This document shows positions 8,252 through 16,547 of a DNA stretch of 64,000 nt, piece after piece; within the stretch, counting starts at the first letter, position 1, and each line of letters starts with the position of its first letter. The notes under the pieces were generated by a model. It saw only the letters and a list, made by a program, of their open reading frames with translations, was not told the origin of the DNA and did not search any database. The position numbers and the translations under genes were made by a program. The stretch is taken from assembly GCF_022213955.1 (NCBI RefSeq), contig NZ_JAKNTW010000009.1:149580-213579 (forward strand), written 5' to 3'. The DNA comes from Dolomitihabitans soli (GTDB lineage: Bacteria > Actinomycetota > Actinomycetes > Streptosporangiales > Streptosporangiaceae).

Positions 8252-9775
8252 TCAGCGTCGGTGCCGTCCCGGCTCGGTTCTGTCGGGTCCGGCGCCGATG
8301 GCCAGGACACTGTGGCTTCTGCCGTACAGGAGGTAGACGACCAGGCCGAAGATCATCCAGCCGGTGAAGTAGACCCAGGTGATGAGCTGGAGGTTCATCA
8401 TCAGCCAGAGCGACGCGGCCACGGAGAGCATCGGGACGGCGGGGGAGAGCGGCACCCGGAAGCCGCGGTCCAGGTCGGGCATCGTCTGGCGCATCATGAT
8501 CACGCCGGCGGCCACGAACATGAAGGTGAAGAGGGTGCCGATGACGACCATCTGCTCCAGGGTGAGCACCGGCACGGTCTGGGCGAGGAGCACGGCGACC
8601 GCGCCGATCACCAGGGTGGCGCGCGAGGGCGTGTGGTAGCGGCGGCTCAGGGTGGCCAGGCCGCGCGGCAGCAGGCCGTCCCTGGCCATGGAGAACAGCA
8701 CGCGGGTCTGGCCCACCAGGAGCACCAGCACGACCGTGGTCAGGCCGAGCACCGCGCCGATGTTGATGACGTGCACCATGAAGCCCTCGCCGACGTGGCG
8801 GAAGGCGGCGGACAGCGGCGCGGCCGGATCGATCCGTTCGTAGGGGATCATGCCCACCATCACCAGGGCGACCGCGATGTAGAGGACGGTGGCGAACACC
8901 AGGCTGCGGATCATCCCCCTGGGGATGGTGCGAGACGCGTCCTCGGCCTCCTCGGAGGCGGTGGCCACGATGTCCCAGCCGATGTAGGCGAAGGCGATCG
9001 CCGGGGCCGCGGCGAACACGCCGAACCAGCCGAACGTGTGCGGTTCGCCGAAGGCCGCGCCCAGCACGGTCGTGTGCAGGAAGTCGGTCTCCACCGGCGC
9101 CGGGCCGCTGGGCGCGGGCACCTTGCCCTCCAGGTTGGCCGGGTCGAAGTGGAGGGCCCCGACGACGATCACCGCGCCGATGGCCAGCAGCTTGGCCGCC
9201 ACGAAGATCCACAGCGCGCGCAGCCCGACCCGAGCGCCGAGCGCCACGACGGCGGTCAGCGTGACCAGGATGACCAGCGTGAACAGGTCGAACCCCGAGG
9301 TCTGGCCGATCATCCCGGCCAGCGGCTCGGGGACGCGTACGCCGAAGTCGCTCAGCGTCTGCGCGGCGTAGAGGGACCAGGCGCGGGAGACGACGGCGGC
9401 GGCCAGTTCCATCTCAAGGATCAACGCCCAGCCGATGACCCAGGCCCATACCTCGCCGAAGATCACGTATGTATAGGTGTAGGCGCTCCCGGAGGTCGGC
9501 ATGGTGGACGACAGTTCGGCGTAACAGAGCGCGGCGAGCAGGCTGGCGATGCCGGCGATCATGAAGGACAGGACCACGCCGGGCCCGGCGACGGCCGCGG
9601 CCTGCCTGCCCGCGATGCTGAAGATTCCGGCGCCGATCATGACGCCGAGTCCGAGCACGACGAGGTCGCGTGGCCGGTACACGAGAGGGAGCCGGCGGCG
9701 GGCTCCGGTGCGTAAGCCCGTCGCGGCGGTGGCGGGTAGCCGGCGCCCGATCGACGTGGAGCGGTCTGCGGACAC
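8252..9775 (-). CDS. APC-superfamily amino acid permease (cationic amino acid type)
   Basis: 507 aa from GTG 9775 (the frame is open to 9865). About 12-13 hydrophobic helices. The first carries the APC signature GVMIGAGIFSIAG, which unwinds to bind the substrate backbone, followed by the YAELSSTMPTSGSAY loop. Resembles the YfnA/CAT-type permeases. The substrate is probably a cationic or branched amino acid, but this is family-level inference. Its position facing an ABC amino acid importer is convergent, not operonic. The start is uncertain because the ribosome-binding site is weak. Confidence 0.85.
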   Translation of the reverse strand: MSADRSTSIGRRLPATAATGLRTGARRRLPLVYRPRDLVVLGLGVMIGAGIFSIAGRQAAAVAGPGVVLSFMIAGIASLLAALCYAELSSTMPTSGSAYTYTYVIFGEVWAWVIGWALILEMELAAAVVSRAWSLYAAQTLSDFGVRVPEPLAGMIGQTSGFDLFTLVILVTLTAVVALGARVGLRALWIFVAAKLLAIGAVIVVGALHFDPANLEGKVPAPSGPAPVETDFLHTTVLGAAFGEPHTFGWFGVFAAAPAIAFAYIGWDIVATASEEAEDASRTIPRGMIRSLVFATVLYIAVALVMVGMIPYERIDPAAPLSAAFRHVGEGFMVHVINIGAVLGLTTVVLVLLVGQTRVLFSMARDGLLPRGLATLSRRYHTPSRATLVIGAVAVLLAQTVPVLTLEQMVVIGTLFTFMFVAAGVIMMRQTMPDLDRGFRVPLSPAVPMLSVAASLWLMMNLQLITWVYFTGWMIFGLVVYLLYGRSHSVLAIGAGPDRTEPGRHRR

Positions 9776-9910
9776 AGTGAACCATTCCTGAGGGATGACC
9801 AGATTTGGCGGCCTTGCCCCGGGAGGCCGGACGCCCACCATCCCCCGAAGGGTTCGGCTCGACAAGGGCCGCGAAGGTCACGGCGTCGTCAAATGATGGA
9901 CAAGAGCAGG

Positions 9911-11230
9911 TCACGCCCCCGTGATCAACCACGCTGTGCCGTACGCCCGCCAACCCAGCGTGAGCAGGCGCGCGACCATCCACACCCCGAAGGCCAGCCA
10001 CAACGCCACCAGCCCGCCGCCCAGAGCCACCACCAGCAGCGCGGCGGGCAGATAGGCGAGCGTCGTCCACACCCCCGCCCAGGCCAGGTAGGAACGGTCG
10101 CCTGCGCCGATCAGGACACCGTCGAGCACGAACACCACCCCGGCGATCGGCTGGAAGAGCGCGACCGGCCACAGTACGGCCAGCAACTCGGCGGCGACCG
10201 CGGGCTCGGCGTCGAACAGGCCGGGTGTGACCGGGCGCAACAGGAGTACGGCGAGTCCGAACAGCACGCCGCAGACGACGCCCCACCCGATCATGCGCCG
10301 GGTCGCGGCACGGGCGGCCGCCACGTCGCCGGCGCCGAGCGCGCGGCCGGTGATGGCCTGACCGGCGATGGCGATGGCGTCGAGGGCGAAGGCGAGCAGG
10401 GTCCAGATCTGGATGGCGATGGCGTGCGCGGCGATCTGCGCGTCGCCCATCCGGGTGGCCACCACGGTGGCGATGATGATGACGATGCGCAGGCAGAAGG
10501 TCCGGATCAGCAGGGCGATGCCGGCCGTGCCCGCCGTCTTGATGCCGGACAGGTCCGGCCGCAGCGGAGCCCCGTGCCGGCGCGCGCCCCTGACGACGAC
10601 CACGACGTAGACGGCCGCGCCGAGCGCCTGGGCGAGCACGGTGCCCCAGGCGGACCCGGCGATGCCGAAATCCAGTACGAGCACGAACCAGGCGTTCAGC
10701 AGCGCGTTGAGCGCGAAGGAGCCGATCGAGACGGCGAGCGGGGTGACGGTGTCCTGGAGACCGCGCAGCACGCCGGTGCCGGCCAGGATGACCAGTAGCG
10801 CGGGGGTGCCGATCAGGCTGATCCGCAGATAGGTCACCGCCTGGGCGGCGACTTCGGGGGAGGCGCCGAACATGGTCACGATCGCGGGGGCCAGCGGCCA
10901 GGCCACCGCGATGACCGCCACGCCGATCCCGGTGGCCAGCCAGAGCCCGTCGACCCCCAGCTTGATCCCCCGCCGGGTGTCGCCCGCGCCGATCTGCCTG
11001 GCGACGGCCGCCGTGGTGCCGTACGCCAGGAACACACAGAAGTTCACCAGCGCGGTCATCGCCGCCCCGGCGATGCCGAGCGCGCCCAGCGCGGTGGTGC
11101 CCAGCCGCCCCACGATGGCGTAGTCGGTGAGCAGGAAGAGCGGTTCGGCGACCAGCGCGCCGAACGCGGGGACGGCCAGGCGGAAGATCTCGCGGTCGTG
11201 TTGACGGCCCGCGCGGGAGGTAAGGGGCAT
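9911..11230 (-). CDS. MATE-family efflux transporter (DinF-like)
   Basis: 439 aa with about 12 helices in two homologous bundles. The N-terminal half has REIFRLAVPAFGALVAEPLF and DYAIVGRLGTTALGALG, typical of the DinF branch of MATE antiporters, which export cationic drugs or metabolites using an ion gradient. The same gene family sits between rplI and dnaB in streptomycetes, so this is conserved synteny rather than an accessory gene. Divergent from dnaB across the DnaA-box region. ATG 11230 has TACCTCC-complement spacing. Confidence 0.88.
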   Translation of the reverse strand: MPLTSRAGRQHDREIFRLAVPAFGALVAEPLFLLTDYAIVGRLGTTALGALGIAGAAMTALVNFCVFLAYGTTAAVARQIGAGDTRRGIKLGVDGLWLATGIGVAVIAVAWPLAPAIVTMFGASPEVAAQAVTYLRISLIGTPALLVILAGTGVLRGLQDTVTPLAVSIGSFALNALLNAWFVLVLDFGIAGSAWGTVLAQALGAAVYVVVVVRGARRHGAPLRPDLSGIKTAGTAGIALLIRTFCLRIVIIIATVVATRMGDAQIAAHAIAIQIWTLLAFALDAIAIAGQAITGRALGAGDVAAARAATRRMIGWGVVCGVLFGLAVLLLRPVTPGLFDAEPAVAAELLAVLWPVALFQPIAGVVFVLDGVLIGAGDRSYLAWAGVWTTLAYLPAALLVVALGGGLVALWLAFGVWMVARLLTLGWRAYGTAWLITGA

Positions 11231-11296
11231 ATGGGTATTCTGCCTATTACGTCGGGCCGAACGACACGCGGCCCCCCAGATAACTGCGACTTTCTT

Positions 11297-11436
11297 TCAT
11301 CCACAGGCGGTGGATAACGTTTTTGCTGACAGGGCGGGGTTCTCGTGATCTGTGGAAGAGTTATCCACAGTCTCGTCCCCAGGCTCTCCCCACTCTTCGG
11401 GGAGTAGTACACACGTTAGCCACAGGCTCATCCACA
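11297..11436. promoter_or_regulatory. Cluster of five DnaA-box-like 9-mers upstream of dnaB
   Basis: The 303-bp interval between the MATE and dnaB genes holds one perfect DnaA box, TTATCCACA at 11361-11369. Four single-mismatch boxes flank it: TCATCCACA (11297-11305), GGTGGATAA (reverse, 11309-11317), TTAGCCACA (11416-11424) and TCATCCACA (11428-11436). An AT-richer patch (GATAACGTTTTTG) lies between boxes 2 and 3. The cluster overlaps the expected dnaB promoter. A DnaA-controlled promoter or DnaA-titration site is inferred. It is not oriC by gene context, since neither dnaA nor the core dnaN is adjacent. Confidence 0.65.
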
Positions 11437-11533
11437 GGCCGCGTTGCGACCATGCTCATCAAGCCGCGAAACTGTCTCACTGGTCGACTACATGTGGGGA
11501 AGTGGGCCGGCCGCGAGAGCAAGGGGGTGCGCG

Positions 11534-14500
11534 GTGGACGGAGAGTCGCCGGGTTTCGCGGCAGGTTTCGAACGCACCCCGCCGCACAGCATCGAGGCGG
11601 AACAGTCGGTGCTGGGCGGCATGCTGCTGTCCAAGGACGCCATCGCCGACGTCGTGGAGGCACTGCGCTCCGACGACTTCTACCGCCCGGCCCACCAGAT
11701 CATCTACGACATCGTCACCGACCTGTACGGCAGAGGCGAGCCCGCCGACGCCATCACCGTCATGGACGAGCTGCAGAAACGCGGCGAGTTCGGCCGGGTC
11801 GGCGGCGGCGCCTACATCCACACCCTCACCGCCGTCGTCCCCACGGCGGCCAACGCCGGCTACTACGCGAAGATCGTCAGGGAGCAGGCGATCCTGCGCA
11901 GGCTCATCGAGGCCGGCACCCGCATCGTCTCCTACGGCTACGGCGGGCAGAACGAAGAGGTCGACGAGCTGGTCGACCGCGCCCAGGCCGAGATCTACAA
12001 GGTCACCGAGCGCCGCACCTCGGAGGACTATCTCCCGCTCGCCGACATCATGCCCGGCGCCCTCGACGAGATCGAGGCCATCGGCAGCCGATCCGGCCAG
12101 ATGGTCGGCGTCCCCACCGGCTTCCAGGACCTCGACTCGCTCACCAACGGCCTGCACCCCGGCCAGATGATCGTCGTGGCGGCCCGGCCGGCGATCGGGA
12201 AGGCCCTCGCGCTAGACACGCCGCTGCCTACCCCCACCGGCTGGACGACCATGGGCGAGGTCGCGGTCGGTGATCATCTGATCGGCGCCGACGGGAAGCC
12301 CACCCGGGTCGTCGCGGCGACCGAGGCGATGCGCGGGCGGCCCTGCTACGAGGTCGAGTTCAGCGACGGCACGGTGATCGTCGCCGATGCCCGGCACCAG
12401 TGGCGGACCAGCGCGCGCGTGAGCCGCCGGCAGCCGTCCCGTTCCTGGCCCGCCGAGTCGGCCGCCCGCGTCACGCAGGCCTCCGTGGCGTCGAGCAGCG
12501 GGGTGCGTCTCTCGATCGCGAGGGAGTTCCGTCCTGTTCTCCGCACCGTGGAGACGGGGATCGGGCCGATGTCCTCCGCCCTGGCCGGCCCTGGCCGGCC
12601 CGACGGTTCCCGGCGGCTCCTCGAAGCACCGGTTCTCCGGCCGGAGAACACCGCCACGACGGCGATGCACGGCGAGATCGTGACCACCGAGGAGATCGCC
12701 GCCACCCTGCGCCGCTCCCCGGCCGACGCCCGGCCGAACCACGCGGTCGGGGTCGCGATGCCGTTCGATCTGGACGAGCAAGACCTACCTCTGCCGCCGT
12801 ACGTCCTCGGGATATGGCTCGGCGAAGGTCATCGCGAGGACGCGAGGTTCACGACCGTCGACCCGGAGATCGTCGCCAATGTCGAAGCGGAGGGTCTGTG
12901 GGTCACCCGTGCCGGCGACGGCGTCACCCACTCCATCGGGTTCCCCGGTCCGGAGGGTCCGGTGTCGCGTGGCTGTGCGGTCTGCGAGGCGATGGTCGCT
13001 CCCCGGTCGGGTGATCCCGTTCCGTCGCCCGCCTGCGCCGACTGCGGGGACCGGCCTGACACCGTGCGGGCGACCCTGCGGTCCTTGGGGGTTCTCGGTG
13101 ACAAGCACATTCCGCGGCGATACCTGCGTGCCTCCGAGGAGCAGCGGAGGGCCCTGCTGGCCGGGCTGCTGGACACCGACGGCTACGTGAGCCGTGCCGG
13201 CCGCATCCAGTTCGCCGTGACGAACGAGCGGCTCGCCAACGACGCCCTGGAGCTCGTCCTGAGCCTCGGCTACCGGGCGACCATGCGGACCAGGGCGGTC
13301 GAGGGCCGGGCCGCCGGCTCCTCGGTCTGTCACATGATCGATTTTACGGCGGCGGAGACGGTGTTCCGTCTTACGCGCAAGGCCGTCCGGCAGGCGGCCA
13401 CGGCGCGCCCCGCGAGCCTGGTCCGGTACATCGTCGACGTCCGGGCCGTGCCCTCGACGCCGGTGCGATGCGTCGAGGTCGACAACGCCGATCACATGTA
13501 CCTGGCGAGCAGGGCCTGTATACCGACGCACAACAGCACCCTGGGCTTGGATTTCGCGAGATCTGCCGCTATTAAGCACGGAATGACCACCGTCGTGTTT
13601 TCGCTGGAAATGTCGCGAAATGAGATCACGATGCGCCTGTTGTCCGCGGAGGCGCGGGTGTCACTGCAGTCGATGCGGTCCGGTCTGATGAACGACGACG
13701 ACTGGACCAGGCTGGCGCGCCGGATGAGCGAGGTCGCCGAGGCGCCGCTGTTCATCGACGACTCGCCCAACATGTCGATGATGGAGATCCGGGCCAAGTG
13801 CCGCCGGCTCAAACAACGCAACGACCTGCGCTTCGTGATCGTCGACTACCTCCAGCTGATGAGCTCGCCGAAGAAGACGGAGAGCCGCCAGCAGGAGGTC
13901 TCCGAGATCTCCCGGGCCATGAAGCTGCTCGCCAAGGAGCTTGAGGTCCCGGTCATCGCGATCTCGCAGCTCAACCGTGGCCCCGAGCAGCGGACCGACA
14001 AGCGGCCCATGGTCAGCGACCTGCGTGAGTCCGGCTGTCTCACGGCGGCGACCCGGATCCTCCGCGCCGACACCGGCGCGGAGGTGTCGATCGGCGACCT
14101 GCTGGCGAGCGGTGAGCGTGACGTCCCGGTCTGGTCGCTCGACGAAGGGCTCCGGCTGGTCCCCCGCACCCTGACGCATGCCTTCTCCAGCGGGGTCAAG
14201 GAGGTCTTCCGGCTGCGGCTCGCCTCCGGGCGGGAGATCGAGGCGACGGCCAACCATCCGTTCCTGACCTACGACGGCTGGCGTCCGCTGGGAGAGGTCC
14301 AGGCCGGCACGCGACTGGCGGTCGCCCGCCACGTGCCCGCGCCCCTGGAGACCGGAGAAGTGTGGTCGCCGGAGGAGATGACCGGCGACCCGGCAGGCGT
14401 GCCCCCGGGCGTCTTCGCCCTGCCCAAGCACCGGATCGCCCGCTTCCTGCGCCACCTGTGGGCGGCCGACGGCCGGATCCGGTGGGACGAGACGACGGGA

Positions 14501-15181
14501 CAGGCCCAGGTCCACTACGCGTCGGCCGGTCGCCGGCAGGCCGACGACGTCGCCCGTCTCCTGCTGCGTTTCAACGTGCTGGCCCGGGTCGGGGAGTCCG
14601 GGAGCGGCGACCGCCGGCACCGGTTGTCGATCGACGACGCCGAGAACCAGTTGCGCTTCCTCGACGGCGTCGGCGAACGATCGGCCGAAGCCGCCCGGTG
14701 CACGGCCGGACTGCGCGCGGCGAGGGGCGGCGCCGACCGCGACGCCGTACCCGGTGCGGTCTGGGATCGGGTCGGTGGCGCCCTCGCGCATCACCCGTCC
14801 TCGACGGTGAGGCACGCCCGGCAGAGCCTCGGCGAGGTGGCGGCGATCCTGGACGACGCCGAGTTGGAGATGCTCGCGACCAACGATGTGTTCTGGGACG
14901 AGGTAGCCTCGGTTCAGAGTCTGGGAATGCAACCCGTTTACGACGCCACGGTCCCCGGCACTCATAACTTCGTGGCGAACGGCATCAATGTCCACAACTC
15001 GATCGAGCAGGATGCCGACATGGTCATCCTTCTGCACCGCGAGGACGCATATGAGCGGGAATCGCCGAGAGCCGGTGAGGCAGACCTGATCGTGGCCAAG
15101 CATCGTAACGGCCCAACAGCCACCGTTACGGTCGCTTTTCAGGGCCACTACAGCCGTTTCGTCGACATGGCTGCACACTGA
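11534..15181 (+). CDS. dnaB: Replicative DNA helicase DnaB, precursor with two inteins
   Basis: The precursor from GTG 11534 (AAGGGGG site 7 nt upstream) is 1215 aa. Removing the two inteins leaves a 450-aa helicase of normal length. The N-extein has the DnaB primase-interacting domain (PPHSIEAEQSVLGGMLL). The RecA-type motor has Walker A split as PAIGK|ST by intein 1, Walker B VIVDYLQLM and the SQLNRG motif. The DLRESG|SIEQDAD arginine-finger region is split by intein 2. Both insertion points are known DnaB intein sites and lie in ATPase motifs. No unspliced or singly spliced product could therefore be active. The protein unwinds DNA at the fork with SSB and the DnaX-containing clamp loader encoded elsewhere in the window. 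Confidence 0.95.
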   Translation: MDGESPGFAAGFERTPPHSIEAEQSVLGGMLLSKDAIADVVEALRSDDFYRPAHQIIYDIVTDLYGRGEPADAITVMDELQKRGEFGRVGGGAYIHTLTAVVPTAANAGYYAKIVREQAILRRLIEAGTRIVSYGYGGQNEEVDELVDRAQAEIYKVTERRTSEDYLPLADIMPGALDEIEAIGSRSGQMVGVPTGFQDLDSLTNGLHPGQMIVVAARPAIGKALALDTPLPTPTGWTTMGEVAVGDHLIGADGKPTRVVAATEAMRGRPCYEVEFSDGTVIVADARHQWRTSARVSRRQPSRSWPAESAARVTQASVASSSGVRLSIAREFRPVLRTVETGIGPMSSALAGPGRPDGSRRLLEAPVLRPENTATTAMHGEIVTTEEIAATLRRSPADARPNHAVGVAMPFDLDEQDLPLPPYVLGIWLGEGHREDARFTTVDPEIVANVEAEGLWVTRAGDGVTHSIGFPGPEGPVSRGCAVCEAMVAPRSGDPVPSPACADCGDRPDTVRATLRSLGVLGDKHIPRRYLRASEEQRRALLAGLLDTDGYVSRAGRIQFAVTNERLANDALELVLSLGYRATMRTRAVEGRAAGSSVCHMIDFTAAETVFRLTRKAVRQAATARPASLVRYIVDVRAVPSTPVRCVEVDNADHMYLASRACIPTHNSTLGLDFARSAAIKHGMTTVVFSLEMSRNEITMRLLSAEARVSLQSMRSGLMNDDDWTRLARRMSEVAEAPLFIDDSPNMSMMEIRAKCRRLKQRNDLRFVIVDYLQLMSSPKKTESRQQEVSEISRAMKLLAKELEVPVIAISQLNRGPEQRTDKRPMVSDLRESGCLTAATRILRADTGAEVSIGDLLASGERDVPVWSLDEGLRLVPRTLTHAFSSGVKEVFRLRLASGREIEATANHPFLTYDGWRPLGEVQAGTRLAVARHVPAPLETGEVWSPEEMTGDPAGVPPGVFALPKHRIARFLRHLWAADGRIRWDETTGQAQVHYASAGRRQADDVARLLLRFNVLARVGESGSGDRRHRLSIDDAENQLRFLDGVGERSAEAARCTAGLRAARGGADRDAVPGAVWDRVGGALAHHPSSTVRHARQSLGEVAAILDDAELEMLATNDVFWDEVASVQSLGMQPVYDATVPGTHNFVANGINVHNSIEQDADMVILLHREDAYERESPRAGEADLIVAKHRNGPTATVTVAFQGHYSRFVDMAAH
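12203..13534 (+). other. Intein 1 (DnaB Walker A site), 444 aa, class 3 features, LAGLIDADG endonuclease
   Basis: It begins ALALDTPLPTPTGW, so residue 1 is Ala rather than Cys/Ser. The class 3 'WCT' set is present: block B H65-x-W67, block F Cys423 and block G Thr442-His443-Asn444, with Ser as +1 residue. In class 3 inteins the block F Cys is the first nucleophile. A LAGLIDADG homing endonuclease is inserted. Its motif 1 is LGIWLGEGH (acidic residue Glu208) and motif 2 is LLAGLLDTDG (Asp326). Between them lies a C258-x2-C261...C278-x2-C281 quartet that could bind zinc. Both splice and endonuclease motifs look intact. Confidence 0.88.
14036..14998 (+). other. Intein 2 (DnaB LRESG|S site), 321 aa, class 1
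   Basis: It starts with Cys1 (CLTAATRI), has the block B motif T71-A-N-H74 and ends INVHN before +1 Ser, so it is a standard class 1 intein. It occupies the same site as the cyanobacterial and mycobacterial DnaB inteins. A first LAGLIDADG-like motif, FLRHLWAADG, is recognisable. The expected second motif is reduced to LRFLDGVG without the usual acidic pattern, and the whole element is shorter than its mycobacterial relatives (about 400 aa). The endonuclease is probably decaying while splicing is kept. Confidence 0.85.
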
Positions 15182-15503
15182 GTTTTCGCAGGTCAGCATC
15201 ATCTGGTCGGACAATGGGGACGAAACCTCCCGCGTCCGCTACTCTTTGCGGTCACGGACCAGACAGATCCCACGCGGGAGTCGTAACACGTGATCGTCTA
15301 CACCGCTTCGAAGGACTGGCTCGTCGCCGATACCCCCATGGTCGCCCGCACGCGGCCGAATCAGGCGTGAGTCATGGTGGGGTCAGCACTACCAAGAGCC
15401 GGGGTGGCGACGGGATTCCCGCAGGCCGGGGTGGTTCCGAGACTAGAGAGACCCGCAACCGGTACGGCTGAGGCCATCGTCAAGGAACCACGTGAGGAGA
15501 CCC
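15182..15503. other. Intergenic region between dnaB and desaturase with a spaced inverted repeat
   Basis: 322 bp without a convincing gene. CTCCCGCGT (15227-15235) and ACGCGGGAG (15272-15280) are a perfect 9-bp inverted repeat around 36 bp. This could fold as a long hairpin terminating dnaB or act as a regulator site. The rest should hold the desaturase promoter; no clear -35/-10 pair was seen. Confidence 0.4.
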
Positions 15504-16547
15504 GTGACCAGCTCAATCGCGATCGAACCCACCGGTCGGTCAGAGGACGCCAGAGGCAGTGACTTCGCACGGCTGTCCCGAAGGATCGCCAAGGCGGGTC
15601 TGATGGAGCGACGGCCCGGCTACTACGCCGCGCGGTTCACCATCGTCGCCTGCCTCTACGTGGGCAGCTGGGCCGCGGTCGTGCTGGTCGGGGAGTCGTG
15701 GCTGCAGTTGGTGGTCGCGGCGCTGCTGGCGGTGGCGTTCTCGCAGGCCGCGCTCGTCGCGCATGATCTCGCGCACCGGCAGGTGTTCCGCACCAAGCGC
15801 ATCACCGAGGTCTCCGGCTGGCTGGTCGGCAACCTGCTCATCGGCATGGGCTACGGGTGGTGGACCGACAAGCACACCCGGCACCACGCCAACCCCAACC
15901 ACGAGGACCACGACCCCGACGTCTCGCCCGACGTGCTGCTCTGGTCGGAGCGGCAGGCCAAGGTGAGCCGCGGGCTGCCCAAGCTCATCGGCCGCTGGCA
16001 GGCGTATCTCTTCTTCCCGCTGCTGACGCTGGAAGGCATGAACCTGCACGTCGCCAGCTTCCGCTCGTTGTTCAAGTCGACCATGAAGAACCGCCCCATC
16101 GAGGGGGCGCTGCTCGTCGCGCACGTCGTGATCTACCTTGCGGTGATCTTCACGCTGCTGCCGTTCGGCATGGCGCTGGCGTTCGTGGTCGTGAACCAGG
16201 CCGTCTTCGGCGTCTACCTCGGCATGACGTTCGCCCCCAACCACAAGGGCATGCAGATGCTCTGCGGCGACGACGAGAAGCTCGACTTCCTCCGCAAGCA
16301 GGTGCTGACCTCCCGGAACGTCACGGGCGGCCGGGTCATCGACGTCGCGCTGGGCGGGCTCAACCACCAGATCGAGCACCACCTGTTCCCGAGCATGCCG
16401 TCGGTCAACCTGCGCAAGGCCAAGCCCATCGTGAGCGAGTTCTGCGCGGAGATCGGCGTTCCCTACCATGAGTGCGGCCTGGTCGACTCCTACCGCCAGG
16501 CGCTGGGCCACATGCACGAGGTCGGGGCGGGACTGCGCGCTAAGTGA
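15504..16547 (+). CDS. Acyl-lipid fatty acid desaturase
   Basis: 347 aa from GTG 15504, chosen for the GAGGAG site 5-9 nt upstream. Membrane di-iron desaturase with all three histidine boxes: HDLAH, HTRHH and HQIEHH (the last in the order QIEHHLFP). Two hydrophobic hairpins surround them. By family it introduces a cis double bond into acyl-lipid or acyl-CoA chains using ferredoxin-type electrons, and so tunes membrane fluidity. No electron-transfer partner is adjacent. Its 3' end overlaps the convergent phosphoesterase gene by 8 bp. Confidence 0.92.
   Translation: MTSSIAIEPTGRSEDARGSDFARLSRRIAKAGLMERRPGYYAARFTIVACLYVGSWAAVVLVGESWLQLVVAALLAVAFSQAALVAHDLAHRQVFRTKRITEVSGWLVGNLLIGMGYGWWTDKHTRHHANPNHEDHDPDVSPDVLLWSERQAKVSRGLPKLIGRWQAYLFFPLLTLEGMNLHVASFRSLFKSTMKNRPIEGALLVAHVVIYLAVIFTLLPFGMALAFVVVNQAVFGVYLGMTFAPNHKGMQMLCGDDEKLDFLRKQVLTSRNVTGGRVIDVALGGLNHQIEHHLFPSMPSVNLRKAKPIVSEFCAEIGVPYHECGLVDSYRQALGHMHEVGAGLRAK

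Noticed and set aside
8261..9715. 484-codon frame opposite the APC permease
   Set aside because: Composition (Gly/His/Asp/Gln-rich, no hydrophobic core) is that of an antisense artefact.
11297..11436. Chromosomal origin oriC
   Set aside because: Only five DnaA-like boxes and no dnaA or core dnaN adjacent; reported as a regulatory or titration cluster instead.
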